From positions 112,290 through 176,289 of the forward strand of contig JAMFSK010000095.1 in assembly GCA_026225235.1 (NCBI GenBank): DNA of 64,000 bases, written 5' to 3'. The position numbers were made by a program, and so were the translations under genes. Under the pieces are notes generated by a model. It was not told the origin of the DNA. It searched no databases and was given only the letters and a program-made list of their open reading frames with translations. Of the stretch, positions 37,499 to 45,747 are shown piece by piece (position 1 is the stretch's first letter; each line of letters opens with the position of its first letter). This DNA comes from Burkholderiales bacterium (GTDB lineage Bacteria > Pseudomonadota > Gammaproteobacteria > Burkholderiales > Burkholderiaceae).

Positions 37499-38452
37499 AT
37501 GAAACAGGAACCCGACGTGCTATCCGTTCGCACGTACTTGCTCGACCTGCAAAAACGAATCGTTGATGCCTTGAGTGAGTTTGACGGACACCCGTTCACG
37601 GTGGATGCGTGGACCCGCCCCTCGAATGATCGTCTGCGCGGCGATGGCCGCTCGTGTGTGATCGAGGAAGGACGATTCTTCGAACGCGGTGGTGTCAACT
37701 TCTCGCATGTCGGCGGCGATAGCCTGCCACCTTCTGCTGCGGCTTCACGCCCGCTACTGAGTGGTAGCCGGTTTGAAGCAATGGGGGTGTCACTCGTGTT
37801 GCATCCCCGCAATCCGTATTGCCCGACAGTCCATATGAACGTCAGGCTCTTTATGGCGTTTCCTGAGGGCGAAGCACCGGTTGCCTGGTTCGGCGGAGGA
37901 ATGGACCTCACACCGTTTTACGGTTTTGAAGACGACGCCCGGCATTTTCATCAAGTCTGTCGTGACGCCCTCGCGCCCTTTGGACGCGATCTATATACCC
38001 ACTTCAAGGCCTGGTGCGACGACTATTTCTTTCTTCCGCATCGCAATGAGCCGCGTGGCATCGGGGGCATTTTTTACGACGATCTGACGGATCTGGGCCT
38101 GGCCGATGGGTTTGCCCTGATGCGCAATGTGGGTGATGCTTTTCTCCACGCGTATCTGCCGATCATCTCGGCGCGTCGCGACCTGCGTTTCGGCAAGCGT
38201 GAGCGTGCGTTCCAGTCGTATCGGCGCGGCCGCTATGTCGAATTCAACCTGCTGCACGACCGCGGCACGGCATTTGGTCTTCAGAGTGGCGGCAGGATCG
38301 AGTCGATCCTCATGTCGATGCCGCCGAGCGCGGGCTGGCTCTATGACTGGCAACCCGCGGAAGACTCGCCCGAAGCACGGCTCACGCGCGAATTCCTGCG
38401 CGAACGCGACTGGCTCGCGGAGCCGGAAAGCGAACATCTCATGACGGTCTAG
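37499..38452 (+). CDS. hemF: Oxygen-dependent coproporphyrinogen III oxidase
   Basis: 317 residues, full length. Family blocks: [80 protein letters not shown], and [20 protein letters not shown]. It converts coproporphyrinogen III to protoporphyrinogen IX in the cytoplasm using oxygen, supplying heme for oxidases such as the cytochrome bd encoded nearby. A perfect Anr box precedes it. Its TAG overlaps head-on with the stop of the convergent kinase gene (CTAG at 38449-38452). Confidence 0.95.
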   Translation: MKQEPDVLSVRTYLLDLQKRIVDALSEFDGHPFTVDAWTRPSNDRLRGDGRSCVIEEGRFFERGGVNFSHVGGDSLPPSAAASRPLLSGSRFEAMGVSLVLHPRNPYCPTVHMNVRLFMAFPEGEAPVAWFGGGMDLTPFYGFEDDARHFHQVCRDALAPFGRDLYTHFKAWCDDYFFLPHRNEPRGIGGIFYDDLTDLGLADGFALMRNVGDAFLHAYLPIISARRDLRFGKRERAFQSYRRGRYVEFNLLHDRGTAFGLQSGGRIESILMSMPPSAGWLYDWQPAEDSPEARLTREFLRERDWLAEPESEHLMTV

Positions 38453-39537
38453 GCGCGGCCGGGTGATGCCGGTTCCGCATGGCGTATTGCATATAGGGGG
38501 AAAGTGATGGTGATGCGAAAGCCGTTGCCCGTCGCGCCGTTGATATCCAGTGTGCCGCCGAGCTGATGCACGCGTTCGCGCATGCCGAGTAACCCGAACG
38601 ACTCCGGACGACGGGGGAGATCCGGTGCGGCACCTTTCCCGTTGTCGACGATGCTCATGGCGAGCGAATCGGCGGTGCGGTTCAGCTCGATAGTCACTTC
38701 TGTCGCATCTGAGTGCCGCGTGACGTTGTTCAGGGCTTCCTGCACGATCCGGAAAATAAAGGACGCGGCCTGCTCGCTGAAGACGAGGTCGCCGGTGTGC
38801 ATACGGGCCGTCACCTCGATTCCGTATCGGTGGTGGAATTCATTCGCGAGCCATTCGATCGCGGCAAGCAAGCCCAGATCGTCGAGCAGCACAGGCCGAA
38901 GATCGCTTGCAATGCGCCGCACGGACGCGATCATTGTATCGATCTGGCGCTGAAGGCGGCGCGTCTTGTCGACCGCCGTCGGCGACAGGCTGCCGTCGAA
39001 CTCCTTCTGCAGCACGCTGACGTCCATTTTCATCGCGACGAGTTGCTGGCCGAGGTCATCGTGCAGTTCGCGTGCGATGCGGCGCTGCTCGTCTTCGCGT
39101 GCGGTCTGCGCGTGGGCCGACAAAGCGCGCGAATGCTCGAGGCCCGCCATGCGCAGCCGTTCCGTCATATCGCGCGTGACTTTCGCGAAGCCGATCAGCA
39201 CGCCCAGCGGGTTGTACACGGCTGTGATGATGACGTTGGCCCAGAATCGCGACCCGTCGCGGCGAATTCGCCATCCCTCGTCTTCGATGCGCCCATCCGC
39301 AGTGGCGGCAGCCAGCTCGCGTTGTGGCTTGCCTTCGGCGATGTCATCGGGAAGATAGAAGATCGAGAAATGCTGGCCGATGATCTCCTCTCGCCGATAC
39401 CCCTTGATCTTCTGCGCGCCGGCATTCCAGCTCGCGACCTGGCCTGTCGGGTCGAGCATGAAGATCGCATAGTCCTCGACCGCTTCGATCAGCAGGCGCA
39501 GGGCTTCGTCGCTGGCAATGTCACCGTTGGGGGTCAT
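38449..39537 (-). CDS. PAS sensor histidine kinase, NarX/HisKA_3 type
   Basis: About 362 residues from ATG 39537 (a TTG at 39573 is possible). A PAS domain at about 10-125 ([40 protein letters not shown]) is followed by a HisKA_3 domain with H159 in [20 protein letters not shown] and an ATPase domain ([36 protein letters not shown]). No membrane helix, so a cytoplasmic sensor. HisKA_3 kinases signal to LuxR/NarL-type response regulators; the nearest is at 50.6-51.2 kb. It may be a redox sensor of the low-oxygen block. Confidence 0.9.
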   Translation of the reverse strand: MTPNGDIASDEALRLLIEAVEDYAIFMLDPTGQVASWNAGAQKIKGYRREEIIGQHFSIFYLPDDIAEGKPQRELAAATADGRIEDEGWRIRRDGSRFWANVIITAVYNPLGVLIGFAKVTRDMTERLRMAGLEHSRALSAHAQTAREDEQRRIARELHDDLGQQLVAMKMDVSVLQKEFDGSLSPTAVDKTRRLQRQIDTMIASVRRIASDLRPVLLDDLGLLAAIEWLANEFHHRYGIEVTARMHTGDLVFSEQAASFIFRIVQEALNNVTRHSDATEVTIELNRTADSLAMSIVDNGKGAAPDLPRRPESFGLLGMRERVHQLGGTLDINGATGNGFRITITFPLYAIRHAEPASPGRA

Positions 39538-39693
39538 TCGGTTCACGTTAGAAGGTGGCACGGATGAGGGCAATGGTACACAAAGGAAACGCCGGACCGG
39601 TCAGCGGGGGGGCAGCGAGCGTGAGCGCGGGCGCCCGGCGGCGCATGCGGATGCCCATGCGTCATTCGGGATGGACTCAGATTTGACTCGGGA

Positions 39694-39707
39694 TTGACTC
39701 AGGTCAA
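39694..39707. promoter_or_regulatory. Anr/FNR box upstream of two-domain universal stress protein (perfect)
   Basis: TTGAC-TCAG-GTCAA, matching TTGAY-N4-RTCAA at all ten fixed positions, 104 bases before the USP start and 157 bases before the divergent kinase start. Confidence 0.75.
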
Positions 39708-39810
39708 TGCACGCCGCGACAGAACGCCGACCATGCAATGGAGTCCGAATGCAGATACGGTCGTGCGGCGCGGTTTGTCGCGGCAACAGTTCGAAAAGCG
39801 AGGCGCGAAG

Positions 39811-40851
39811 ATGAACAATCCAGTCAAAATGGCTGACGAAATGCAGTCGTCCAGCCGGATTCTCGTGGCGGCCGAAGGCGGCCTGGGGCTGCGCTCGGTG
39901 GCTTGCTATGCGATGCTGTTGGGTGCGCCGGGCGCCTCGCTCAAGCTCGTCGCGATCACCGGCAACCCACGCACGCTGTTCCCCTGGATCGCACTCAGTC
40001 AGACGGAGTGGAACGATGCGCATCAGTCCGTGGTCGCGTCGAGCTGCATGGCCATCAACAAAGCGGCTCAGCAGCTTCGCGGGCGTTCCGGCTTCGCCGA
40101 GCCGCAGGTGCTCGATCTGTCCGAACGTCATGTGACGGCGGCCGTTGCGGTGGGTGACCTCGCGCGTCAATGGCAGGCCAATCTGATCGCGATCACCGGT
40201 TTTTCTCGTGATTCGCACGGGGGCGGTGCCTGGCGCCTCGATCCCGAGGAGCTGGCAGCGGTCGTCTCGTGTCCGGTCCTTCACGTGCCGTTTGCCTGTC
40301 TCGAAGACGGTGGACTGAGTCTTTCGAAAGTTATGGTGGCCATCGATGGCAGCGAAAGCGCGATGGAAGCACTGCGACTGGCGATCGCGCGGTTGCCGCT
40401 GGAGGCACGCTTGCACGTTGTCTATGTGATCGACCACGCTCTGGGCTTGCGCTATGCGGACCGGATCCAGGCCTCGATGAAAGAAGGCGTGGACGTCCTC
40501 GCGCGTGCGAGCGAATTGCTCGAGCAACACGCACGCGAGGGAGAGACTTCGTTGATCGGCACCTCGGCGCAGGCGCCTTCCGTGTCGGAGGCCATTCTGC
40601 ACGAGGCCGACCGATGGGGCGCGCACCTCGTGGTCATGGGCAGTCGGGGACGGGGCGCACTTACGCGCTGGCTGCTCGGCACCGTGGCTGAGCGAATCCT
40701 GCGCCATAGCACACGGCCGGTGCTCGTGTGCCCGCCGAGCCGGGCCGCAGTCAATGGAACGGAGGCGGGCGCCGGAATGCGTGAAACGCTGGCCGCTGAA
40801 ATGAATGAGGCGATGGAGAGCGGCGCCATACTTCCGCCCATTTTTCTATAA
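39811..40851 (+). CDS. Universal stress protein, tandem UspA domains
   Basis: 346 residues from ATG 39811 (GCGAGG upstream). The N-terminal UspA-like half is degenerate (ILVAAEGGLGLRSVACYAML). The C-terminal half is canonical (KVMVAIDGSESAMEALRLAI) and keeps the ATP-binding G-x2-G-x9-G-S/T pattern in VVMGSRGRGALTRWLLGTVA. Tandem USPs are typical of hypoxia and stress loci. It is preceded by a perfect Anr box and followed by a single-domain USP on the same strand. Confidence 0.88.
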   Translation: MNNPVKMADEMQSSSRILVAAEGGLGLRSVACYAMLLGAPGASLKLVAITGNPRTLFPWIALSQTEWNDAHQSVVASSCMAINKAAQQLRGRSGFAEPQVLDLSERHVTAAVAVGDLARQWQANLIAITGFSRDSHGGGAWRLDPEELAAVVSCPVLHVPFACLEDGGLSLSKVMVAIDGSESAMEALRLAIARLPLEARLHVVYVIDHALGLRYADRIQASMKEGVDVLARASELLEQHAREGETSLIGTSAQAPSVSEAILHEADRWGAHLVVMGSRGRGALTRWLLGTVAERILRHSTRPVLVCPPSRAAVNGTEAGAGMRETLAAEMNEAMESGAILPPIFL

Positions 40852-40910
40852 CCAGGGATGCGCGGTGCAATGGCCGCCGTCCTTCCCCAATCGATGACGG
40901 AGCTTGTGTC

Positions 40911-41369
40911 ATGTACAAGAAAATCCTGGTTGCTGTCGACGGCAGCGAATCGTCCAAGCGGGCCTTGGCTGAGACGGTGCGGCTTGCCGCGCTCCTGCAG
41001 GGCGAGGCCCTGGCGGTGTATGTGATCGATGAGCCGGCGGTGTTCCTTGCGGCCGGCTACTACGATCCGGTCGCGTTGCGCGAGTCGATGGACGAAGAGG
41101 CCCGGCTGGTCCTCACGGAAGCCAAGGCCGCGATGGATTCGGCCAAGGTCGTGGGCGACACGAAGATCGTCGAATCGGTAGACTCTGGCAGTGATGTCGC
41201 GACCGCGTTGAAGCAGGCGGCGCGCGAGTATGGTGCTGAGTTGGTCGTGATGGGCACGCACGGCCGTCGTGGCGTGCGCCGGTTGATGATTGGCAGCGTC
41301 GCTGAACGCTATCTGCGTGTTTCGAGCGGTCCGGTATTGCTGATCCGTGCGGACGATGTCGACGGCTGA
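40911..41369 (+). CDS. Universal stress protein, single UspA domain
   Basis: 152 residues, canonical UspA: KKILVAVDGSESSKRALAET at the N-terminus and the ATP-binding GTHGRRGVRRLMIGSVAERY at the C-terminus. It follows the tandem USP by 59 bases on the same strand and probably shares its Anr-controlled promoter. A cytoplasmic nucleotide-binding stress protein with no enzymatic role assigned. Confidence 0.92.
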   Translation: MYKKILVAVDGSESSKRALAETVRLAALLQGEALAVYVIDEPAVFLAAGYYDPVALRESMDEEARLVLTEAKAAMDSAKVVGDTKIVESVDSGSDVATALKQAAREYGAELVVMGTHGRRGVRRLMIGSVAERYLRVSSGPVLLIRADDVDG

Positions 41370-41453
41370 GAGCAGAGAGGCAGGAGACAAACGGCGTCGA
41401 TGGAGGGCCGGTGCGTAGCCAGCGGAGTGCGCACCTTGGTAGTGTTACCGTCG

Positions 41454-41491
41454 CTGCCACCTGCCACCTGCCACCTGCCACCTGCCACCTG
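41454..41491. repeat. Heptanucleotide tandem repeat, five copies of CTGCCAC
   Basis: Five perfect copies of CTGCCAC (41454-41488) followed by a partial CTG, in the 189-base gap between two convergent universal stress protein genes. It is a simple sequence repeat that can change copy number by slippage. It is outside any gene I can support. Confidence 0.95.
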
Positions 41492-41558
41492 TTGCCGCCG
41501 CACTCCCGGTCGCCTGGCCGCTACCCTGCAGTGGTCTTTCTACGTTAACCGACCTGCC

Positions 41559-42398
41559 TCAGTGCGACATGAGGACCGGGACCGTCATCGAGCCGAGTAG
41601 AGTACGCGTGGCGCCGCCGAGCATGAGCTCACGCCATCGTGTATGCCCGTAGCCACCCATGACGACGAGATCGGCGGAGACATCGTCGATGCGTTCCAGC
41701 AGCATCTCGCCGACGGGAACATCTTTGACGCCTTCGATATCTTGCACCTCCACACTCGCGCCATGACGGGCCAGCGCAGTGGCGATATCCGCTCCGGGGA
41801 TCGGCCCTCCGGCTGATTCGCCGCGCAGTCCATTGATCGTCACCACGACCACGCGCTTGGCCGCCTTGAGTAGCGGGAGCGCGTCGTGGACCGCACGCGC
41901 GGCCTCGCGGCTGCCATCCCACGCGACCATGATGCGCTGGCCGATCGTCGTGAAGGTGCCCGCATAGGGTATGACGAGTACCGGTCTGCCCGACGACAGA
42001 ATGACGTTTTCGGGAAACTGGTCGGCCACAAACGACTCCGGGTCGCCCGGATCGTCCTGCCCGATCACCACAAGATCCGCGCATCGCGCCCACCGCGAGA
42101 CGGTGTCGTTCGCGTCGCCGCTCGCGACGAGCCACTCCCCCTGAATTTTCGCGCGCTCCAGCTCCGCGTGGAACAAACGTTCTATGCCAGCGCGTTTCTG
42201 CTGACGAATCAGCTCATGTTGGGCGTAGTACTCGGCCGACCCGGCCATCACGTGGAACGCGCGAGGGTCGGGATTGAACGCGGCGAACAGGCCGATAAGG
42301 TGGGCGTTCGAGTGGGTGGCGAGTTTCAGGGCGATCTCGAGCTGCGTTTGCGCACGCAGGCTCGTATCGAGATGGACAACGATGCTTTTATAGCTCAT
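41559..42398 (-). CDS. Universal stress protein, tandem UspA domains
   Basis: 279 residues from ATG 42398, preceded by GGAG. The first domain starts YKSIVVHLDTSLRAQTQLEI; the second contains RIMVAWDGSREAARAVHDAL and ends with DLVVMGGYGHTRWRELMLGG, close to the UspE/Usp tandem group. It is transcribed divergently from cydA, with a perfect Anr box between them, so probably low-oxygen induced. The upstream extension to 42539 lacks support. Confidence 0.9.
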   Translation of the reverse strand: MSYKSIVVHLDTSLRAQTQLEIALKLATHSNAHLIGLFAAFNPDPRAFHVMAGSAEYYAQHELIRQQKRAGIERLFHAELERAKIQGEWLVASGDANDTVSRWARCADLVVIGQDDPGDPESFVADQFPENVILSSGRPVLVIPYAGTFTTIGQRIMVAWDGSREAARAVHDALPLLKAAKRVVVVTINGLRGESAGGPIPGADIATALARHGASVEVQDIEGVKDVPVGEMLLERIDDVSADLVVMGGYGHTRWRELMLGGATRTLLGSMTVPVLMSH

Positions 42399-42474
42399 TG
42401 CAGTGACTCCGTTCGAAGCGGTTGAGACGCGTCGTGCTGCCATCCGCACATTACGCCGCGAGTTCAAGCACGCC

Positions 42475-42488
42475 TTGACGTGTGTCAA
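42475..42488. promoter_or_regulatory. Anr/FNR box between cydA and divergent USP (perfect)
   Basis: TTGAC-GTGT-GTCAA, all ten fixed positions match. It lies 77 bases upstream of the USP start and 169 bases upstream of the cydA start, so it can serve both directions. Confidence 0.8.
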
Positions 42489-42656
42489 CGATCCGTAATC
42501 GGGCGGATTTCCAGCGTGAAGCGCAAGAGCTTGATACAAATCAACTCACCGCCGCGCATGCCACGCGATGATCGGCCTGTTCGCAAGCGGGTGCGCGACT
42601 GCGTGCGTGTGCCGGAAACAGACTTGCGAAACCCGATCCGCTATTCCGGAGCACCC

Positions 42657-44270
42657 ATGATCAATGACACAGTGGTCGAATTGTCCCGATGGCAATTTGC
42701 GTCGACCGCGCTATATCACTTTCTGTTCGTTCCGCTCACGCTGGGTCTCAGCGTGCTTCTCGCTGTGATGGAGACGGTCTACGTCATCACACGCAAACCT
42801 ATCTACAAGGAAATCACGCAATTCTGGTCGCGCCTGTTCCTGATCAACTTCGCCCTCGGCGTGGCCACGGGCCTCACGATGGAGTTCGAATTCGGGACCA
42901 ACTGGTCGTTCTATTCGGGCTTCGTCGGCGATATCTTCGGTGCGCCACTGGCGATTGAAGGCCTGATGGCCTTCTTTATGGAAGCGACCTTTGTCGGCTT
43001 GATGACCTTCGGCTGGGAACGGCTGTCGCGCGGCAAGCACTTGTTCGTGACGTATCTCGTTGCGTTGGGCTCGAACCTGTCGGCCTTGTGGATCCTGATC
43101 GCCAACGGCTTTATGCAGAACCCGCAGGGCGCGGCGTTCAATCCGCTGACCATGCGCATGGAACTCACGAGTTTTGCCTCACTGATCTTCAGCGAGGACG
43201 CGCAAACCAAGTTCGTGCATACGAGCATCGCCGGCTATGTCACTGCGGCAATCTTCGTCACGGGTATCAGTGCGTACTACCTTGCACGAGGGCGCCATCT
43301 TGAACTCGCCAAGCGATCGTTTCGCATGGCGAGTCTGTTCGGCGTGCTGGCGACAGCGGGCGTGATCACGCTGGGCGACGCGCTCGGTTTCGTGGGCGGT
43401 CACGTCCAGCCTTCCAAGCTCGCTGCGATGGAAGCAATGTGGCAGACCGAGCAGGCGCCGGCGCCGTTCAACGTAGCGGTCTGGCCGCGTCAGGATGAGC
43501 AGCGCAATGCGTGGAGTATCCAGATCCCCTATGTGCTCACCCCCTTGCTCACGCATACGATGGACAAGGTCGTGCCGGGCATCGACCAGATCGAGGCCGA
43601 CGCCAGAGTGCGCATCCGCAGCGGTATTCCGGCGGTCGAGGCGCTGCGGGCGCTCAGTGCGAACCCCGACGACAATGCTGCCCTCGCGCAGTTCGAAGCG
43701 CACAAGGACGATGTGGGCTACGGCTTTCTGGTCAAGCGCTATGCGCCCGACCAGGACGTGTCGAAGGCGAGTGAAGCGGACATCCTCAAGGCCTCGAAAG
43801 ACACCATACCCAATGTGTTTGCGATGTTCTGGGTCTTCCGTGCGATGGTGGCCTGCGGCCTCGCCATGCTCGCGTACTTTGTGATCGCGGTCATCCTGTC
43901 GCTGCGGCGTGATGTGATGCGTCACCGCTGGTTCCTCAGGCTGGCGCCCTGGATGATTCCGGTGCCCTTCGTCGCCTGCGAGATGGGCTGGCTGACCGCC
44001 GAGCTCGGTCGTCAGCCATGGACGGTCTTCGGCATGTTGCCCACGTGGATGTCGGCATCGAGCCATAGCGTGGGCTATATGGTCTTCTCGCTCGTGGGCT
44101 TCGTGCTGCTTTATACGATCTTCATCGCGGTCGAGATGTTCCTGATGATCAAGTTCATTCGCAAGGGACCCGAGACCGACCCCCTACCTCACGCATTTCT
44201 GCCTACGCGACTCGCACCCGCTGGCGGCGGCACGCTCGCGGCCGACACTCTGATAGCTCGCAAGGAATAA
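42657..44270 (+). CDS. cydA: Cytochrome bd ubiquinol oxidase subunit I
   Basis: 537 residues from ATG 42657 (GGAGC upstream). Nine or so membrane helices; heme-ligand region RWQFASTALYHFLFVPLTLG (His21), GLTMEFEFGTNWSFYSGFVG, VHTSIAGYVTAA and the quinol-loop-side GRQPWTVFGMLPTWMSAS. It binds b558, b595 and d hemes and reduces O2 to water with very high affinity without pumping protons. The extension back to 42480 overlaps the Anr box and lacks an SD. It is followed 4 bases later by cydB. Confidence 0.96.
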   Translation: MINDTVVELSRWQFASTALYHFLFVPLTLGLSVLLAVMETVYVITRKPIYKEITQFWSRLFLINFALGVATGLTMEFEFGTNWSFYSGFVGDIFGAPLAIEGLMAFFMEATFVGLMTFGWERLSRGKHLFVTYLVALGSNLSALWILIANGFMQNPQGAAFNPLTMRMELTSFASLIFSEDAQTKFVHTSIAGYVTAAIFVTGISAYYLARGRHLELAKRSFRMASLFGVLATAGVITLGDALGFVGGHVQPSKLAAMEAMWQTEQAPAPFNVAVWPRQDEQRNAWSIQIPYVLTPLLTHTMDKVVPGIDQIEADARVRIRSGIPAVEALRALSANPDDNAALAQFEAHKDDVGYGFLVKRYAPDQDVSKASEADILKASKDTIPNVFAMFWVFRAMVACGLAMLAYFVIAVILSLRRDVMRHRWFLRLAPWMIPVPFVACEMGWLTAELGRQPWTVFGMLPTWMSASSHSVGYMVFSLVGFVLLYTIFIAVEMFLMIKFIRKGPETDPLPHAFLPTRLAPAGGGTLAADTLIARKE

Positions 44271-44274
44271 CGAC

Positions 44275-45411
44275 ATGGAACTCTATGCATTCTTTCAAGT
44301 GCTCTGGTGGCTGCTGCTCGGGGTGCTGATGGTCGGGCTCGCCGTCATGGTCGGCATGGACATGGGGGTGGGCGCCCAACTGCGGTTCGTTGCACGGACC
44401 GATACCGAACGCCGGATCGCGCTCAATGTGGTCGGACCGCACTGGGATGGCAATCAAGTGTGGTTCGTGCTCGGCGGCGGGGCGATTTTTGCGGCATTTC
44501 CGCTGATTTACGCGACTGCGTTTTCGGGTCTGTATGTCGTCATGCTCGTGTTGCTGTGGACCATGATCATGCGTCCGCTGGGCTTCGAGTACCGCAGCAA
44601 GCTGCCCTCGACGCGATGGCGCGGCATCTGGGACTGGGTGCTGGTGGTCAGCGGCGTCGTGCCGATGATTGTGTTCGGCGCGGCGATTGGCAATATGCTC
44701 GAAGGCGTGCCGTTTCATTTCGGCTGGGACCTGACGTCTTACTACACCGGTAGCTTTCTGTCCCTGTTCAATCCCTTTGCCGTGATGTGCGGCGTACTGT
44801 CGCTTGCGCTGGCGATTTACGTCGGGGGGACGATGCTGATGGGGCGGGCTGAGCCGGGACCGCTCGCCGAGCGTGCAAGATTGGCTGCGACGAGCGCCGC
44901 CTTGCTGTCACTCGTCCTGTTCAGTGCAGGTGGCTTGTGGGTGGCGCGCCTCGACGGATACCGGCTCGTGAGCGCACCCCCTGCGGGCCAGGCGCAGACA
45001 CCGCTGCACCAGGTGGTCGAACGCGTGGCAGGCAGCTGGCTTGACAATTTCCACGCGCATCCGATGCTCTGGGCCTTGCCATTGCTGGCCTACCTGGGCC
45101 TCGCGCTTGGTCTGTTCGCATTACGTTCGCGGCTTTCGACGCTTGCGTGGTGGGCGGGCGCACTCGCATGGGTGGGCGTAGTCGGCACGGCAGGGGCGGC
45201 GCTGTTTCCGTTCATGATGCCGTCGTCGACCGATCCCTCACAAAGCCTGACGCTGTGGAACGCCTCCTCGAGCCGGGGCACCCTGATGTGGATGACCGGC
45301 TGGGCCGCGGTCTTCGTCCCCTTGATCCTGACCTATACGGGCTGGGCATTTCGGGTCATGCGCGGCAAGGTCGTAGCGACTCATGTCGAGTCGGATCCCC
45401 ATTCCTATTGA
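44275..45411 (+). CDS. cydB: Cytochrome bd ubiquinol oxidase subunit II
   Basis: 378 residues, the usual CydB length, with eight or so membrane helices. Blocks: LWWLLLGVLMVGLAVMVGMD, NVVGPHWDGNQVWFVLGGGA, MRPLGFEYRSKLPSTRWRGI and near the end LWNASSSRGTLMWMTGWAAV. It stabilises the bd oxidase with CydA in the inner membrane. It is in an operon with cydA upstream and a CydX-like gene 13 bases downstream. Confidence 0.96.
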   Translation: MELYAFFQVLWWLLLGVLMVGLAVMVGMDMGVGAQLRFVARTDTERRIALNVVGPHWDGNQVWFVLGGGAIFAAFPLIYATAFSGLYVVMLVLLWTMIMRPLGFEYRSKLPSTRWRGIWDWVLVVSGVVPMIVFGAAIGNMLEGVPFHFGWDLTSYYTGSFLSLFNPFAVMCGVLSLALAIYVGGTMLMGRAEPGPLAERARLAATSAALLSLVLFSAGGLWVARLDGYRLVSAPPAGQAQTPLHQVVERVAGSWLDNFHAHPMLWALPLLAYLGLALGLFALRSRLSTLAWWAGALAWVGVVGTAGAALFPFMMPSSTDPSQSLTLWNASSSRGTLMWMTGWAAVFVPLILTYTGWAFRVMRGKVVATHVESDPHSY

Positions 45412-45424
45412 AGAGGAGCGAACC

Positions 45425-45619
45425 ATGAAAACGTTCGGTTATTTCGTGTTGTTCATGGCCATCGCCGTGATCGCCATCGTGCTCGGGATCATTGTGGGGG
45501 ACTACGGTGCGTGGTACTTCTCCTGGCTGATCGGCAGCGTCATGATGATCCTCGTCGCTGCAGCGGGCGGCGTGCTGTTCGATGCGCAGATCGAGGATCG
45601 GGTGCGCGACCCGCAGTGA
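45425..45619 (+). CDS. cydX: CydX-like small subunit with an extra N-terminal membrane helix
   Basis: 64 residues from ATG 45425 with GAGGAG upstream. Residues 29-37 read AWYFSWLIG, nearly the E. coli CydX N-terminus MWYFAWILG, followed by a helix (38-52) and an acidic tail. Unlike the 37-residue CydX it has an additional hydrophobic helix before this (about 4-23: FGYFVLFMAIAVIAIVLGII). It is located directly after cydB, as CydX usually is. I infer a bd-oxidase accessory subunit; the extra helix may be a family-specific feature. Confidence 0.78.
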   Translation: MKTFGYFVLFMAIAVIAIVLGIIVGDYGAWYFSWLIGSVMMILVAAAGGVLFDAQIEDRVRDPQ

Positions 45620-45747
45620 ACGTGATGCGGTGGGAGTCTCAGGTATCTCGCCTGCCTGCTGGCTCCCGGGCTACTTCCTATCTTTACTCCTGACGCCATG
45701 CATGCCCTGGGGCCCGCATCAAGCGGGGTCCGCGCGGTGGGGCTGCT

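Noticed and set aside
39601..40707. 368-residue minus-strand frame over the tandem universal stress protein
   Set aside because: The plus strand has a clear UspA domain with an SD; the minus translation has no family features.
41454..41491. Possible CRISPR array
   Set aside because: Units are only seven bases with no spacers; it is a simple tandem repeat.
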